Assembly (NCBI GenBank): GCA_903867885.1
Contig: CAIPTD010000146.1
Location: forward strand, 1 to 50,912
DNA from: an uncultured Ferrovum sp.
GTDB taxonomy: Bacteria > Pseudomonadota > Gammaproteobacteria > Burkholderiales > Ferrovaceae
Length of the DNA stretch: 50,912 bases
Direction: 5' to 3'
Made by a program: the position numbers and the translations under genes. Below, piece after piece: positions 1 through 8,149 of the stretch. The notes under the pieces are model-generated. The model was not told the origin of the DNA, made no database searches, and saw nothing but the letters and a program-made list of their open reading frames with translations. Position 1 is the stretch's first letter. Each line of letters begins with the position of its first letter.

Positions 1-1
1 A

Positions 2-457
2 CTGGATGATGGTGGGCATCAATCCTTTCAGCAAATTGTGACGCTTACTGAAAGCATTCAATCTTCAAAAGAACAAGGATTAATTGTAATAGAAGACACC
101 TGCTCAAGTTTCATGCGTGAGTTCGCTGCCCACCGTAATCATAGCTTTTTAGAATTTGCTAAAGCGTCTACCGACACGCTGATCGCAAAGACCAATCCTT
201 GGCCTAATGAATTTCCAATGATAAGCAATCCTGAATGTATCGACTTATTCTCATCGGTTTATAGCATTCAATTTTTTTCAGGAATCGTAGTATTTAAAAT
301 TGATCCTCGCTCCGAAGAAAAGGCCCAGAATATCTGGAATCATTTACCTCAGAATGCTGCTTCTGACTTCAGATACAACGGCGTTTCGTCTGCGGTTGTA
401 TCTTGGCCTGATCCGTTTACCCAAGCTAGTATTGTCGTCAGGGGTGGAGAAAGATAA
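2..457 (+). CDS. C-terminal part of a class I SAM-dependent O-methyltransferase (5' end outside window)
   Basis: The reading frame is open from the first base, so the gene begins upstream of the window; the GTG at 38 is only the first possible start codon inside it. The visible part starts with Asp-Asp-Gly-Gly-His and about 18 residues later has a VIEDT motif. This pair (DDGxH, then a strand ending in IEDT) is typical of methyltransferases of the TylF / CmcI / sugar O-methyltransferase group, where the acidic and His residues bind metal and substrate. About 150 residues remain. The substrate cannot be read; sugar, polysaccharide or antibiotic O-methylation are family roles. The region looks more AT-rich than the core genes further right, which fits an accessory glycan locus. 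Family assignment is fairly likely, exact function unknown. Confidence 0.6.
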   Translation: MDDGGHQSFQQIVTLTESIQSSKEQGLIVIEDTCSSFMREFAAHRNHSFLEFAKASTDTLIAKTNPWPNEFPMISNPECIDLFSSVYSIQFFSGIVVFKIDPRSEEKAQNIWNHLPQNAASDFRYNGVSSAVVSWPDPFTQASIVVRGGER

Positions 458-507
458 ATTTTTGTTTTTCATTAAAACTATTTATAGCATCTAAAAAAAG
501 CCAAAAC

Positions 508-1224
508 ATGCCCTCTACCGTTCTGATTACCACCGCCACCTCGCCACCAGAAGGCATGCCCTTTTTGCAAATGACAAATGTTGCTGCACGTTTCATCACA
601 GCAAAAGCAGCTGCCTTTTTTTGGGCTGCGCAGGGAGTAGAACAACTTGTCATCGCAGATGCAACCGGTTCAACACTTTTAAAAGAAGATGAAGTTACGC
701 TTTTAAGCGCCATGAATGTAGCCGTAGAGCAAATTCACTATCAGCAAGATGACGCGCTCATCACTTCTCGTGGTAAGGGTTATGCCGAAGGTGAGTTGAT
801 TAAATTTGCACTTAATGAATCCGACTTTTTGCAGAACGAGACTAGTTTTTTTAAATGTACCGGCAAGGTGTATTGTCGCAACTTTGCACAAATCCAGCAG
901 ACCATTGAAGCCCATCGTATAAGGAATATATTCTGGAAGCATCTTGGCGAGGGTGATATAACAAAGCCCTGGGCAGACACTCGATTTTTCTACACCACAA
1001 AATACTTTTGCGAACACTACCTTCTACCCGCATATATGAATGCGGACGACCACACGTCAGCTGCCGAGTATTTTGTGTTTAATATGCTGAATGAAACTTT
1101 ACCTCAGTCTAAGACTTTGAGGCCTTTGCTCTCTGGGTTCGAGGGAGGGACAGGACGCCCTTACTTTGATTTTAGTCTTGGGGCGCTAGACGCCAGCTGT
1201 CCTTGCTGGTTGAATACTTTATAA
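508..1224 (+). CDS. Uncharacterised 238-residue protein, possibly linked to surface glycan synthesis
   Basis: I do not recognise a characterised family. No signal peptide or membrane segment is evident, so a cytoplasmic location is likely. Residues about 90-125 contain GKGYAEGELIKFAL and then FFKCTGKVY. This arrangement recalls uncharacterised proteins in lipopolysaccharide and capsule loci that may be divergent glycosyltransferases; that is an impression, not a match. The gene follows the methyltransferase by 50 bases on the same strand and is probably co-transcribed with it. It ends just before a strong bidirectional terminator. No clear ribosome binding site precedes the ATG (the upstream is A-rich). 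That it is a real gene is supported by the uninterrupted frame, same-strand context and terminator placement. Confidence 0.6.
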   Translation: MPSTVLITTATSPPEGMPFLQMTNVAARFITAKAAAFFWAAQGVEQLVIADATGSTLLKEDEVTLLSAMNVAVEQIHYQQDDALITSRGKGYAEGELIKFALNESDFLQNETSFFKCTGKVYCRNFAQIQQTIEAHRIRNIFWKHLGEGDITKPWADTRFFYTTKYFCEHYLLPAYMNADDHTSAAEYFVFNMLNETLPQSKTLRPLLSGFEGGTGRPYFDFSLGALDASCPCWLNTL

Positions 1225-1287
1225 GGGGTCTAACCCCTTTCATACGATAAAATCTTATATAAGAAAACGCCGGCGAACCGGCGTTTT
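1223..1287. terminator. Bidirectional terminator between convergent genes
   Basis: The main stem is 1264-1273 (AAAACGCCGG) with loop CGAA and 1278-1287 (CCGGCGTTTT), a perfect 10-bp inverted repeat with an A-run on one side and a T-run on the other, so it can terminate both strands. A smaller hairpin (1223-1228 with 1234-1239) starts at the stop codon of the plus-strand gene. It separates the accessory edge from the thiolase gene. Confidence 0.85.
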
Positions 1288-1308
1288 GCAGTGGTAAAGT
1301 TCAGTTTT

Positions 1309-2496
1309 TTACAAGCGCTCGAACACTGTTGCGATGCCCTGGCCGCCACCAATACACATCGTCACCAGTGCATAACGGCCACCGGTGCGATGCAATTCAT
1401 AAATGGCTTTAGTGGCAATGGCCGCACCCGAGCAACCGATGGGGTGGCCCAATGCAATTGCGCCACCATTGGGGTTAGTCTTAATGGGATCAAGCTCCAA
1501 ACCACGCGAAACTGAAATCGCTTGTGCCGCAAATGCTTCATTGCTCTCAACCACATCCATATCGGCAACCGTTAAACCTGCTTTCTTCAAAGCCAATTTA
1601 GAAGCAGGGATCGGGCCTTCTCCCATGACATCATTCGGCACGCCGGCCAAAGCGTAAGACACCAAGCGCGCCATAGGCTTGTGGCCTGCAGCAGCAGCAA
1701 CAGCCGCATCCGCTAGCACAAAGAAAGCAGCACCATCGTTGATACCGGAGGCATTGCCTGCTGTAACTGAACCCCCTTCTTTTTTGAAAGCAGGCTTCAT
1801 CTTGGCCAAGGATTCCATTGTAGTGTCAGGCTTCACGTGTTCGTCGGTATCAAAAATCACCTCACCTTTACGGGTTTGCTTCACCACAGGAACAATCTGT
1901 GATTTAAAGCGGCCGTCAGCAATCGCAGCTGCAGCACGTCGATGCGATTCACACGCCACTGCATCCTGTTCTTCACGGGTAATGCCCCATTTAGTCACAA
2001 GGTTTTCTGCAGTGATGCCCATGTGGCCTACACCAAAGGGATCGGTCAATGCTGCGACCATCATATCAACCATCTTGGTATCACCCATACGGGCACCTGA
2101 ACGCATAGCAGGAGATAAATACCCGCCCCTGCTCATGACTTCTACCCCACCCCCAATGCCGTAATCGCAATCACCCAAGAGAATATTTTGAGCGGAAGTC
2201 ACAATGGCTTGGAGGCCAGAGGAGCATAAACGGTTCAGGGACATGGCGACTGAATCCATGGGCAAACCGGCTTGTATGGAGGCAACACGCGCAACATACG
2301 GAAAACGAACTTCAGTAGGAATCGTATTGCCTACCGTGACATAGTTAATTTCCTTGGGATCTACGCCAGAACGTGCAATCGCTTCTTTCATGACGATTCC
2401 GGCTAACTCAGCGGGCTCGATATCCGACAAAGACCCACCAAATCCACCAATGGCGGATCGGGCTGCACTTAAAACAACTACATCGCGCTTACTCAT
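1309..2496 (-). CDS. bktB: Acetyl-CoA C-acetyltransferase / beta-ketothiolase (BktB-like)
   Basis: A thiolase of 395 residues that condenses two acyl-CoA (acetyl-CoA plus acetyl- or propionyl-CoA) to a 3-ketoacyl-CoA, the first step of PHB synthesis, in the cytoplasm. The catalytic set is visible: nucleophile Cys91 in NRLCSSG, His351 in GHPIG and Cys381 in CIGGGQG. The end (RYALVTMCIGGGQGIA) is typical of the family, and the sequence resembles Ralstonia BktB more than PhaA as far as I recall. The frame is open to 2556, but the ATG at 2496 is preferred: a GAGAGGAGAG ribosome binding site lies just upstream and the protein then begins like its relatives. The gene follows rimO by 32 bases. A role in degradation of ketoacyl-CoA is also possible. 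Confidence 0.9.
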   Translation of the reverse strand: MSKRDVVVLSAARSAIGGFGGSLSDIEPAELAGIVMKEAIARSGVDPKEINYVTVGNTIPTEVRFPYVARVASIQAGLPMDSVAMSLNRLCSSGLQAIVTSAQNILLGDCDYGIGGGVEVMSRGGYLSPAMRSGARMGDTKMVDMMVAALTDPFGVGHMGITAENLVTKWGITREEQDAVACESHRRAAAAIADGRFKSQIVPVVKQTRKGEVIFDTDEHVKPDTTMESLAKMKPAFKKEGGSVTAGNASGINDGAAFFVLADAAVAAAAGHKPMARLVSYALAGVPNDVMGEGPIPASKLALKKAGLTVADMDVVESNEAFAAQAISVSRGLELDPIKTNPNGGAIALGHPIGCSGAAIATKAIYELHRTGGRYALVTMCIGGGQGIATVFERL

Positions 2497-2528
2497 TTTT
2501 TCTCTCCTCTCGCTGCTGGGTGGAATTT

Positions 2529-3887
2529 TCAGGCAGGTTTGATCGGTTCTGCCCAAAGGTCGTGGCTGTCCGAATCAATGATACGGACTTCCATAAAGTC
2601 TCCAGGTTTAAAGTCTCCTGGAGTATCAATCTGAACTACCCCATCAATATCAGGCGCATCAGCATAAGAGCGCGCCAACGCCACAGGCGTGCCATTTTCC
2701 ATTTCGCCCAATTCATCAATCAATACTCGCATTGTTCGGCCCACTTTATTGGTCAATCGGGCTTCACTAATTTCTTCTTGTACTTCCATGAATCGGGCTT
2801 GACGTTCTTGTTTCACTTGCTCTGGAACGGGGTCCGGCAAGGCATTGGCTGCCGCGCCTTCTACAGGCGAGTAGGCAAAACAGCCTACTCGGTCAAGCTG
2901 GGCCTCACGTAAGAACTGCAAGAGCTCTTCAAATTCTGTCTCTGTTTCGCCGGGAAATCCCACTACGAATGTGCTGCGTAAACTGATATAGGGGTTGATC
3001 TTGCGCCAGTTTAAGATACGATCCAAGGTTTTCTCGGACGCGGCAGGGCGTTTCATCAATTTCAAGATACGAGGACTGGCGTGCTGAAACGGAATGTCAA
3101 GATAAGGCAGTAAACCTGGCTCACCTTCACCGGACCCCATCAAGGGAATGAGTTCATCCACATGAGGATAGGGATATACGTAGTGCAATCGTACCCAAAC
3201 GCCTAATGAGCGCAGTGCCTCTGCAAGCTCTGTAGTGCGGGTCTTCAGAGGCTTGCCATTCCAAAACCCAGTGCGATATTTCACATCCACGCCATAAGCA
3301 CTGGTGTCTTGTGAGATCACTAATATCTCTTGCACACCCGCTTTAACCAGCGCTTCTGCCTCATGCATGACTTCACCAATCGGCCGGCTCACCAAATCCC
3401 CGCGCATCGATGGAATAATGCAGAAGGTGCAGCGATGGTTACAGCCTTCAGATATCTTTAAATAAGCAAAATGCTTAGGGGTTAAGCGAATCCCTTGTGG
3501 TGGTACCAGGCTGGTAAAGGGATCATGTGGGGCCGGCAAATGCGCGTGCACGGCATCCATCACTTCGTTGGCTGCATGTGGACCTGTGACGGCTAAAACT
3601 GAGGGATGCGCCTCGCGCACGCGGTCACCTTGAGCACCCAAACATCCCGTAACGATGACCTTACCATTCTCTTTGAGTGCCTCGCCTATCGCATCGAGAG
3701 ACTCTTCTACCGCCGAATCGATAAACCCACATGTGTTCACAACCACAAGGTCAGCCCCCTGATAGTCGGGCGCGATGTCATAGCCTTCAGCGCGCAAGCG
3801 CGTTAGGATCTGTTCAGAATCTACGAGAGCTTTGGGGCAGCCTAGGCTTACAAAGCCGACCCTGCCTGCAGATGGAAGATTTTTCAT
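2529..3887 (-). CDS. rimO: Ribosomal protein S12 methylthiotransferase RimO
   Basis: A radical-SAM methylthiotransferase that modifies an aspartate of ribosomal protein S12, 452 residues, full length. The N-terminal domain carries the three cysteines of the auxiliary iron-sulfur cluster (Cys17, Cys53, Cys82, in VSLGCPK, NTCGF and TGCLG). The radical-SAM motif is C149-x3-C153-x2-C156 in [19 protein letters not shown]-binding domain occupies roughly the last 70 residues. The S12-modifying type is preferred over MiaB because of the [13 protein letters not shown] start. Location downstream of phaR is common in Burkholderiales; no functional link to PHB is known. It is probably co-transcribed with phaR (54 bases upstream) and the thiolase gene. 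Confidence 0.95.
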   Translation of the reverse strand: MKNLPSAGRVGFVSLGCPKALVDSEQILTRLRAEGYDIAPDYQGADLVVVNTCGFIDSAVEESLDAIGEALKENGKVIVTGCLGAQGDRVREAHPSVLAVTGPHAANEVMDAVHAHLPAPHDPFTSLVPPQGIRLTPKHFAYLKISEGCNHRCTFCIIPSMRGDLVSRPIGEVMHEAEALVKAGVQEILVISQDTSAYGVDVKYRTGFWNGKPLKTRTTELAEALRSLGVWVRLHYVYPYPHVDELIPLMGSGEGEPGLLPYLDIPFQHASPRILKLMKRPAASEKTLDRILNWRKINPYISLRSTFVVGFPGETETEFEELLQFLREAQLDRVGCFAYSPVEGAAANALPDPVPEQVKQERQARFMEVQEEISEARLTNKVGRTMRVLIDELGEMENGTPVALARSYADAPDIDGVVQIDTPGDFKPGDFMEVRIIDSDSHDLWAEPIKPA

Positions 3888-3941
3888 GATACGAAGCGGT
3901 GAGGGATAAGCGTTAAACAGGTGAAGCTTGGGCTTTGTTTC

Positions 3942-4499
3942 TCACTCTTTTTCGCCTTTCTCCCCGGGCGCACCTTGAAATGGAAACTGACCAAACATGG
4001 TACGGGCTTGTTTTTGCATCTCACCCTGCATCTCCACGAAGATGTTTGCGCTTTGTTCCATGTAGTTACCCATCAAACCTTGAAGAGCAGGACCCTGTGC
4101 TTTCATGAACTGGCTCCATACTTCAGGATTGATCATGGGTGCGTCGCCATACATGGTACGTGCTTGATCTTGCAGCTTTTTCTGGATTTCAACGAAGTTT
4201 TCTAGCCCCTTTTCCAGATAATTACCCATCAACCCTTGCATTGCATTGCCGTAGGAGCGAATCATTTGAGACAACATATCGCTGGTGAACAACGGAGCAG
4301 CGCCTGACTCTTCTTCAAGGATGATTTGCATCAAGATACTACGAGTGAGATCTTGACCGCTTTTAGCATCAACAACTTGAAATTCAGCGTTAGCTATTAC
4401 AAGTTGCTTGACCTCGGCCAGCGTGATGTAACTGCTTGTTTCTGTGTCATATAGCCGACGATTAGGATATTTTTTAATAATTCGCATGTGATCAATCAT
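3942..4499 (-). CDS. phaR: PHB synthesis repressor / granule-associated regulator PhaR
   Basis: A DNA-binding regulator of PHB genes that also binds PHB granules. The N-terminal DNA-binding domain is unmistakable (IIKKYPNRRLYDTETSSYI, followed by LTRSILMQIILEEES). The C-terminal half contains two similar blocks of about 33 residues, each starting QGLMGNY and ending QARTM(Y/F)G, likely granule-binding units. The end is charged (GEKGEKE). The start is uncertain: ATGs at 4505, 4499 and 4487 are in frame and the frame is open to 4574. None has a strong ribosome binding site. I chose 4499 because homologues have only a short lead before IKKYPNRRLYD. It is divergent from the phasin gene, and the shared 290-base region holds the operators described below. 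Confidence 0.9.
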   Translation of the reverse strand: MIDHMRIIKKYPNRRLYDTETSSYITLAEVKQLVIANAEFQVVDAKSGQDLTRSILMQIILEEESGAAPLFTSDMLSQMIRSYGNAMQGLMGNYLEKGLENFVEIQKKLQDQARTMYGDAPMINPEVWSQFMKAQGPALQGLMGNYMEQSANIFVEMQGEMQKQARTMFGQFPFQGAPGEKGEKE

Positions 4500-4645
4500 G
4501 CCCATTATCTGGGTCGCTATGTTCAGGGGACGTTCTAAGCACAACCCAGATCTCTGAAGGGTTGTACTGCACATGTCTAAAAGGTATCACGTTTACCTCA
4601 AAGTGATGACAAATTCTCAACAAATGACCACGAATCAATATTTTT

Positions 4646-4658
4646 TTGCACTGCACAA
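4646..4658 (-). promoter_or_regulatory. Second, imperfect PhaR/PhbF-like operator upstream of the phasin promoter
   Basis: Read on the minus strand the sequence is TTGTGCAGTGCAA. It differs at one position from TG[N]TGC[N]3GCAA, the pattern I recall for PhbF of Herbaspirillum. It lies 7 bases upstream of the -35 box and toward phaR, so it could serve autoregulation of phaR or act with the site at 4703. Function is inferred. Confidence 0.4.
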
Positions 4659-4665
4659 AAAATAC

Positions 4666-4694
4666 TTGACATCCCCCTAAGGCAATCTTATATT
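4666..4694 (+). promoter_or_regulatory. Strong sigma-70 promoter of the phasin gene
   Basis: TTGACA (4666-4671, perfect -35) and TATATT (4689-4694, -10) are separated by exactly 17 bases. Transcription should start near 4701, giving a leader of about 93 bases before the ATG at 4794. A near-consensus promoter suits a very abundant granule protein held down by a repressor. Confidence 0.8.
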
Positions 4695-4702
4695 GGTAGT
4701 CA

Positions 4703-4715
4703 TGCTGCATCGCAA
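4703..4715 (+). promoter_or_regulatory. PhaR/PhbF-type operator over the phasin transcription start
   Basis: The sequence TGCTGCATCGCAA fits TG[N]TGC[N]3GCAA exactly, the pattern I recall being reported for PhbF (a PhaR homologue) of Herbaspirillum seropedicae. It begins 8 bases after the -10 box and so covers the expected start point, where a bound repressor would block transcription. Binding itself is inferred. Confidence 0.6.
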
Positions 4716-4793
4716 CACTGCTTTTTTAAACAATGATGTACCCACTTAAACAATAATTTTTTCGCTTAACTCAACATTCGGAGCATTTAAACT

Positions 4794-5348
4794 ATGTTTA
4801 CCTCTGCTGACCAAGTTACTCATTTTAACAAATCCGCCCTCGAAGCCATGATGGGTGTTGCTAAACTTTCATTCGACACCACCGAGCGTGTGTTCGGTTT
4901 GAGTCTGGAAATTGGTAAAGAATCGCTTGCAGAAGCGAGCAAGAATGCAAAAGCATTGGCTGATGTAAAAGACGCACATGCCTTGATGGATCTTCGCACT
5001 AAGGCTACTGAGGCATCGGTAGAGAAAGCGTTGGATTACTCGCGCACGATGTACGAAGTTGCTGCTAATACCCAGAGCCAACTGTCTGCCATGTTTGAAC
5101 AGCACACTTCTGAATTGAACAAAAACTTCGCTACCGCTGTTGAAAACGCAGTGAAGTCAGCCCCCATTGGTGCGGATGTTGCGCTGGCTGCTGTTAAAAG
5201 CACAGTAGCTGCTTCTTCAGCTGCGATGGAAAGCATGACCAAAGCTGCGAAGCAAGTTAGTAACTATGCTGACGCTGGCGTGAAGGCCACCACCGAAGCT
5301 GCTGTTGCTGCCGTTAAAACCAGCAAAGCAACCAAAACAGCCAAGTAA
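4794..5348 (+). CDS. phaP: Phasin family protein (PHB granule surface protein)
   Basis: A 184-residue, mostly helical, Ala/Lys/Ser-rich protein that coats PHB granules and controls their size and number. The N-terminal part (residues 1-110) has the phasin pattern: a start with FTSADQVTHFNKSALEAMMGVA, then amphipathic helices with regularly spaced Glu/Lys and no cysteine. The C-terminal 60 residues are an Ala/Lys/Thr-rich tail (AAVKTSKATKTAK). No signal peptide. A GGAG ribosome binding site (4780-4783) sits 10 bases before the ATG. It stands alone between a strong promoter with operator and a clear terminator, and lies between phaR and phaB, which supports the assignment. Confidence 0.9.
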   Translation: MFTSADQVTHFNKSALEAMMGVAKLSFDTTERVFGLSLEIGKESLAEASKNAKALADVKDAHALMDLRTKATEASVEKALDYSRTMYEVAANTQSQLSAMFEQHTSELNKNFATAVENAVKSAPIGADVALAAVKSTVAASSAAMESMTKAAKQVSNYADAGVKATTEAAVAAVKTSKATKTAK

Positions 5349-5400
5349 TTTGTTTTAAATCGAGAGGGGTTCACCCCCGCTTGCTTAACGTCTCCTCCTC

Positions 5401-5430
5401 CTTTGTCACGAAGGTTCCCTTCAGACAAAG
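5401..5430 (+). other. Stem-loop in the 3' untranslated region of the phasin mRNA
   Basis: CTTTGTC (5401-5407) pairs with GACAAAG (5424-5430), and inside it GAAGG (5410-5414) pairs with CCTTC (5418-5422) around a 3-base loop. It precedes the terminator hairpin, so the phasin transcript ends with two hairpins, a layout able to stabilise the mRNA or yield a 3'-derived small RNA. Confidence 0.5.
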
Positions 5431-5436
5431 GCTTCG

Positions 5437-5470
5437 AACCCGCAGTGCGTTTGCATTGCGGGTTTTTTTT
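5437..5470 (+). terminator. Rho-independent terminator of the phasin gene
   Basis: AACCCGCAGTGC (5437-5448), loop GTTT, and GCATTGCGGGTT (5453-5464) form a 12-bp stem with one G-U pair, followed by a run of eight T (5463-5470). It ends 10 bases before the stop codon of convergent phaB. Confidence 0.9.
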
Positions 5471-5479
5471 GGTGCGGCC

Positions 5480-6229
5480 TTACTGCATGTGTTGACCGCC
5501 ATTAATGGCGATATTGGCACCGGTCACAAAAGCGGCTTCATCAGAGGCCAGATATACAATCAAACCCGCTACTTCTTCAGGCTTACCTAAACGCCCAACA
5601 GGAATCTGCGGCAAGATTTTGCTATCTAAAATATCCTGTGGGATAGCTGTAACCATTTTAGTGCCGATGTATCCCGGTGAAATAGTGTTTACGGTCACGC
5701 CTTTGCGGGCTACTTCTAGGGCCAAAGATTTAGTAAAGCCATGCATACCTGCTTTTGCAGCAGCATAGTTTGTTTGTCCAAAAGCGCCCTTTTGGCCATT
5801 GACTGAAGAGACATTAATCACCCGTCCCCAACCGCGATCCACCATGCCATCCACAATAGGTTTGCACATATTGAAAACACTATTCAGATTGGTATTCAGT
5901 ACTGCGTCCCAATCCACTTTGCTCATCTTCTTGAAGGTCATATCGCGTGTAATACCCGCGTTATTCACCAGCACATCAATCGGTGCAACTTCTTGTTGTA
6001 TTTTTGTGATGACAGCAGCGCACTCCTCGGTATTCCCAACATCCAATGCGTAGGCGTGGAAGTTGTAGCCCTTGTCCTTCATTTCGGACAACCATGCCAC
6101 CGCCTTCGTACTGCCTGGGGAATAAGTAGTGACCACCTGGTAGCCGAGATCAGCCAGCTTGGTACAAATTGATTCACCCAATCCGCCCATGCCGCCTGTT
6201 ACTAATACTGTCTTATTGTGATTACTCAT
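5480..6229 (-). CDS. phaB: NADPH-dependent acetoacetyl-CoA reductase PhaB
   Basis: Reduces acetoacetyl-CoA to (R)-3-hydroxybutyryl-CoA with NADPH, the second PHB step. It is a 249-residue short-chain dehydrogenase: cofactor motif TGGMGGLG at 11-18, NNAG at 89-92, catalytic Ser142, Tyr155 and Lys159 (NVSSVNG, then NYAAAKAG), and the PG(Y)I loop after it. The sequence follows Ralstonia PhaB closely (TRDMTFKKM, SVNGQKGAFGQTNYAAAKAG), which separates it from FabG. An AGAGGAGC ribosome binding site precedes the ATG. It lies 52 bases downstream of phaC and is probably in the same transcript. Some PhaB enzymes prefer NADH; the cofactor is inferred from the family. Confidence 0.95.
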   Translation of the reverse strand: MSNHNKTVLVTGGMGGLGESICTKLADLGYQVVTTYSPGSTKAVAWLSEMKDKGYNFHAYALDVGNTEECAAVITKIQQEVAPIDVLVNNAGITRDMTFKKMSKVDWDAVLNTNLNSVFNMCKPIVDGMVDRGWGRVINVSSVNGQKGAFGQTNYAAAKAGMHGFTKSLALEVARKGVTVNTISPGYIGTKMVTAIPQDILDSKILPQIPVGRLGKPEEVAGLIVYLASDEAAFVTGANIAINGGQHMQ

Positions 6230-6281
6230 GAACTGCTCCTCTTATTATTCATTACGCGTTTATTCGCACCCTAGCTGATGT

Positions 6282-8039
6282 TTAATCAGCCTCTTCACAA
6301 CGCACTCGAACGTAGCGCCCGGGTGCTTCCTCGATAGGAGGATGTTTGGCATCCCCCAATTTTTTCTTAGCAAGAACCTGCTTTGCGGTGTGATCATCCA
6401 ACCATTCCGCCCATGGCTTCCACCAACTACCCGGAATACTTTTTGCAGTTTCAAACCAACGATCGGCTTGATTCTCACCGTCGTATTCCCCCACCCAGTG
6501 ATTACGCTTATTTTTACTGACTGGGTTAATCGTCCCAGCGATATGGCCACTTGCCCCCAAAACAAAGGTGACATCACTACTCAATAAATTGGCTGACTGA
6601 TAGGCAGTGCGCCAGGGAACAATATGATCATCTCGTGCTGCAAAAACAAACACCGGACAAGAGACCAAGCCCAAGTCCACAGGCGTTTTACCCACCGCAA
6701 CAGCACAGGGTTTCACTAACTCGTTTTGCAGATACAAATGCCGCATATACCAGGCATACATGGGGCCAGGAAGATTGGTAGAGTCACTGTTCCAAAATAA
6801 CAAATTAAAGGGCTCTGGAGTACGCCCCTTAAGATAGTTATTGACCACATAAGACCATATCAAATCATTAGCGCGCAGACTAGAAAAAGTGAGGGACAAA
6901 TCTCGCCCGGACATTAATCCACCTGCTGCATATTGACGTTCTCTAGACTCCACAAAACTCTCATCCAGGAAAACACGAATCTCACCTACATCGCTGAAAT
7001 CAAGCATAGTGGTGAGCAAAGTCAGCGTAGCAGCAGGCTCTTCACCGCGTGCGGCCAAAACAGCCAAGGCCATCGTGAGAAAAGTACCCCCAATACAAAA
7101 CCCCAGCGTATCAATTTGTTTACTTTTGCTGATCGCGATCGTTTCACGAATCGCGGAAATGACACCCTCTTCGATGTAGTCATCCCATTGGGTTTGCGCA
7201 AGACTGGGACCAATATTGCGCCAAGAAACCAAGAACACTTGATGGCCTTGATCTAAGGCATAACGCACCAGAGAGTTATCTGGCTCAAGATCTAAAATAT
7301 AGAATTTATTGATGCAGGGCGGCACCATGAGCAAGGGGCGCGCGCTGATTTTTTCTGTAGTGGGCTGATATTGAATGAGCTGAAACAAGGGGGATTCGAA
7401 TACTACCGCACCCTTAGTCACCGCAACATTGTGACCCACTTCAAAGACCGACTCATCGGTCATTGAGATACGACCTTTTTCTAGATCAGCCAGCAAGTTA
7501 CGCATCCCTGCCGCAAAATTCTCACCTTTGGTTTCTACTGCTAGTTTCAGTACTTCGGGATTGGTTGCCGGGAAGTTTGAAGGAGAAACGGCATCGAGAT
7601 ACTGCCGAGTAAAAAACTCCAGTCGTTCCCGTGTGGCATCTTTTACATCCAGTTGTCCAATTGCATTTAACAACCAGTCCGAAGAGAGCTGATAGGACTG
7701 GCGCACATAATCAAATAAGGGATAAGACTCCCACTCTGATGCGGCAAAACGTCGATCAGCATAAACTGGAACCTCAGCAGGAGGAGGCTGTTCACCGGCA
7801 GCGCGAATGAGGGTGCGCTGAAACAAGTCTATCTGCGCACCGTAATAACGATCCTGCATTTCCTGCCATTTTGCGCCATCACGCGCGGCCACCTCGGCAA
7901 TTTCTTTATACAGTTCGCCCCATTCCAATCCATAGGGTTTAGCCATTTGCTTTAAGAGTTCTTCAATGACCTGACGATTGGCTTCCCCAGTCGCTGCAAC
8001 CATATTTTCTATAGAAGGGATATTGGATAAATTTTCCAT
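6282..8039 (-). CDS. phaC: Class I poly(3-hydroxyalkanoate) synthase PhaC
   Basis: Polymerises (R)-3-hydroxybutyryl-CoA to PHB at the granule surface. It has 585 residues, the usual class I length. The N-terminal PhaC domain (about 60-280) is followed by an alpha/beta-hydrolase fold. The lipase-like box is GFCIGG with nucleophile Cys315, and the other triad residues are Asp471 (in RDDHIVPW) and His499 (in GASGHIAG). The conserved Trp of WNSDSTNLPG is present. The class I type follows from length and from the absence of a PhaE or PhaR subunit gene of the class III/IV kind. phaB follows in the same direction. No strong ribosome binding site is seen before the ATG. Confidence 0.96.
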   Translation of the reverse strand: MENLSNIPSIENMVAATGEANRQVIEELLKQMAKPYGLEWGELYKEIAEVAARDGAKWQEMQDRYYGAQIDLFQRTLIRAAGEQPPPAEVPVYADRRFAASEWESYPLFDYVRQSYQLSSDWLLNAIGQLDVKDATRERLEFFTRQYLDAVSPSNFPATNPEVLKLAVETKGENFAAGMRNLLADLEKGRISMTDESVFEVGHNVAVTKGAVVFESPLFQLIQYQPTTEKISARPLLMVPPCINKFYILDLEPDNSLVRYALDQGHQVFLVSWRNIGPSLAQTQWDDYIEEGVISAIRETIAISKSKQIDTLGFCIGGTFLTMALAVLAARGEEPAATLTLLTTMLDFSDVGEIRVFLDESFVESRERQYAAGGLMSGRDLSLTFSSLRANDLIWSYVVNNYLKGRTPEPFNLLFWNSDSTNLPGPMYAWYMRHLYLQNELVKPCAVAVGKTPVDLGLVSCPVFVFAARDDHIVPWRTAYQSANLLSSDVTFVLGASGHIAGTINPVSKNKRNHWVGEYDGENQADRWFETAKSIPGSWWKPWAEWLDDHTAKQVLAKKKLGDAKHPPIEEAPGRYVRVRCEEAD

Positions 8040-8149
8040 CTGAACGGTGTGGGCCTCAGGTCGATCTGTATCGAATGAATAGGATGCGAAGGGTTAATGA
8101 AATGATGAAGTACAGAAACTCAAAATTAGCTAAGCTCAGACACGGGAAC

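Noticed and set aside
300-494. 64-residue open frame on the plus strand overlapping the methyltransferase end
   Set aside because: Different frame from the methyltransferase, no resemblance; an out-of-frame shadow.
1679-2164. 161-residue open frame on the plus strand, Ala/Ser-rich
   Set aside because: Antisense to the thiolase gene, whose catalytic residues are all in place; the Ala-rich run is the reverse of its codon pattern.
2520-2912. 130-residue open frame on the plus strand
   Set aside because: Antisense to rimO; no ribosome binding site or family resemblance.
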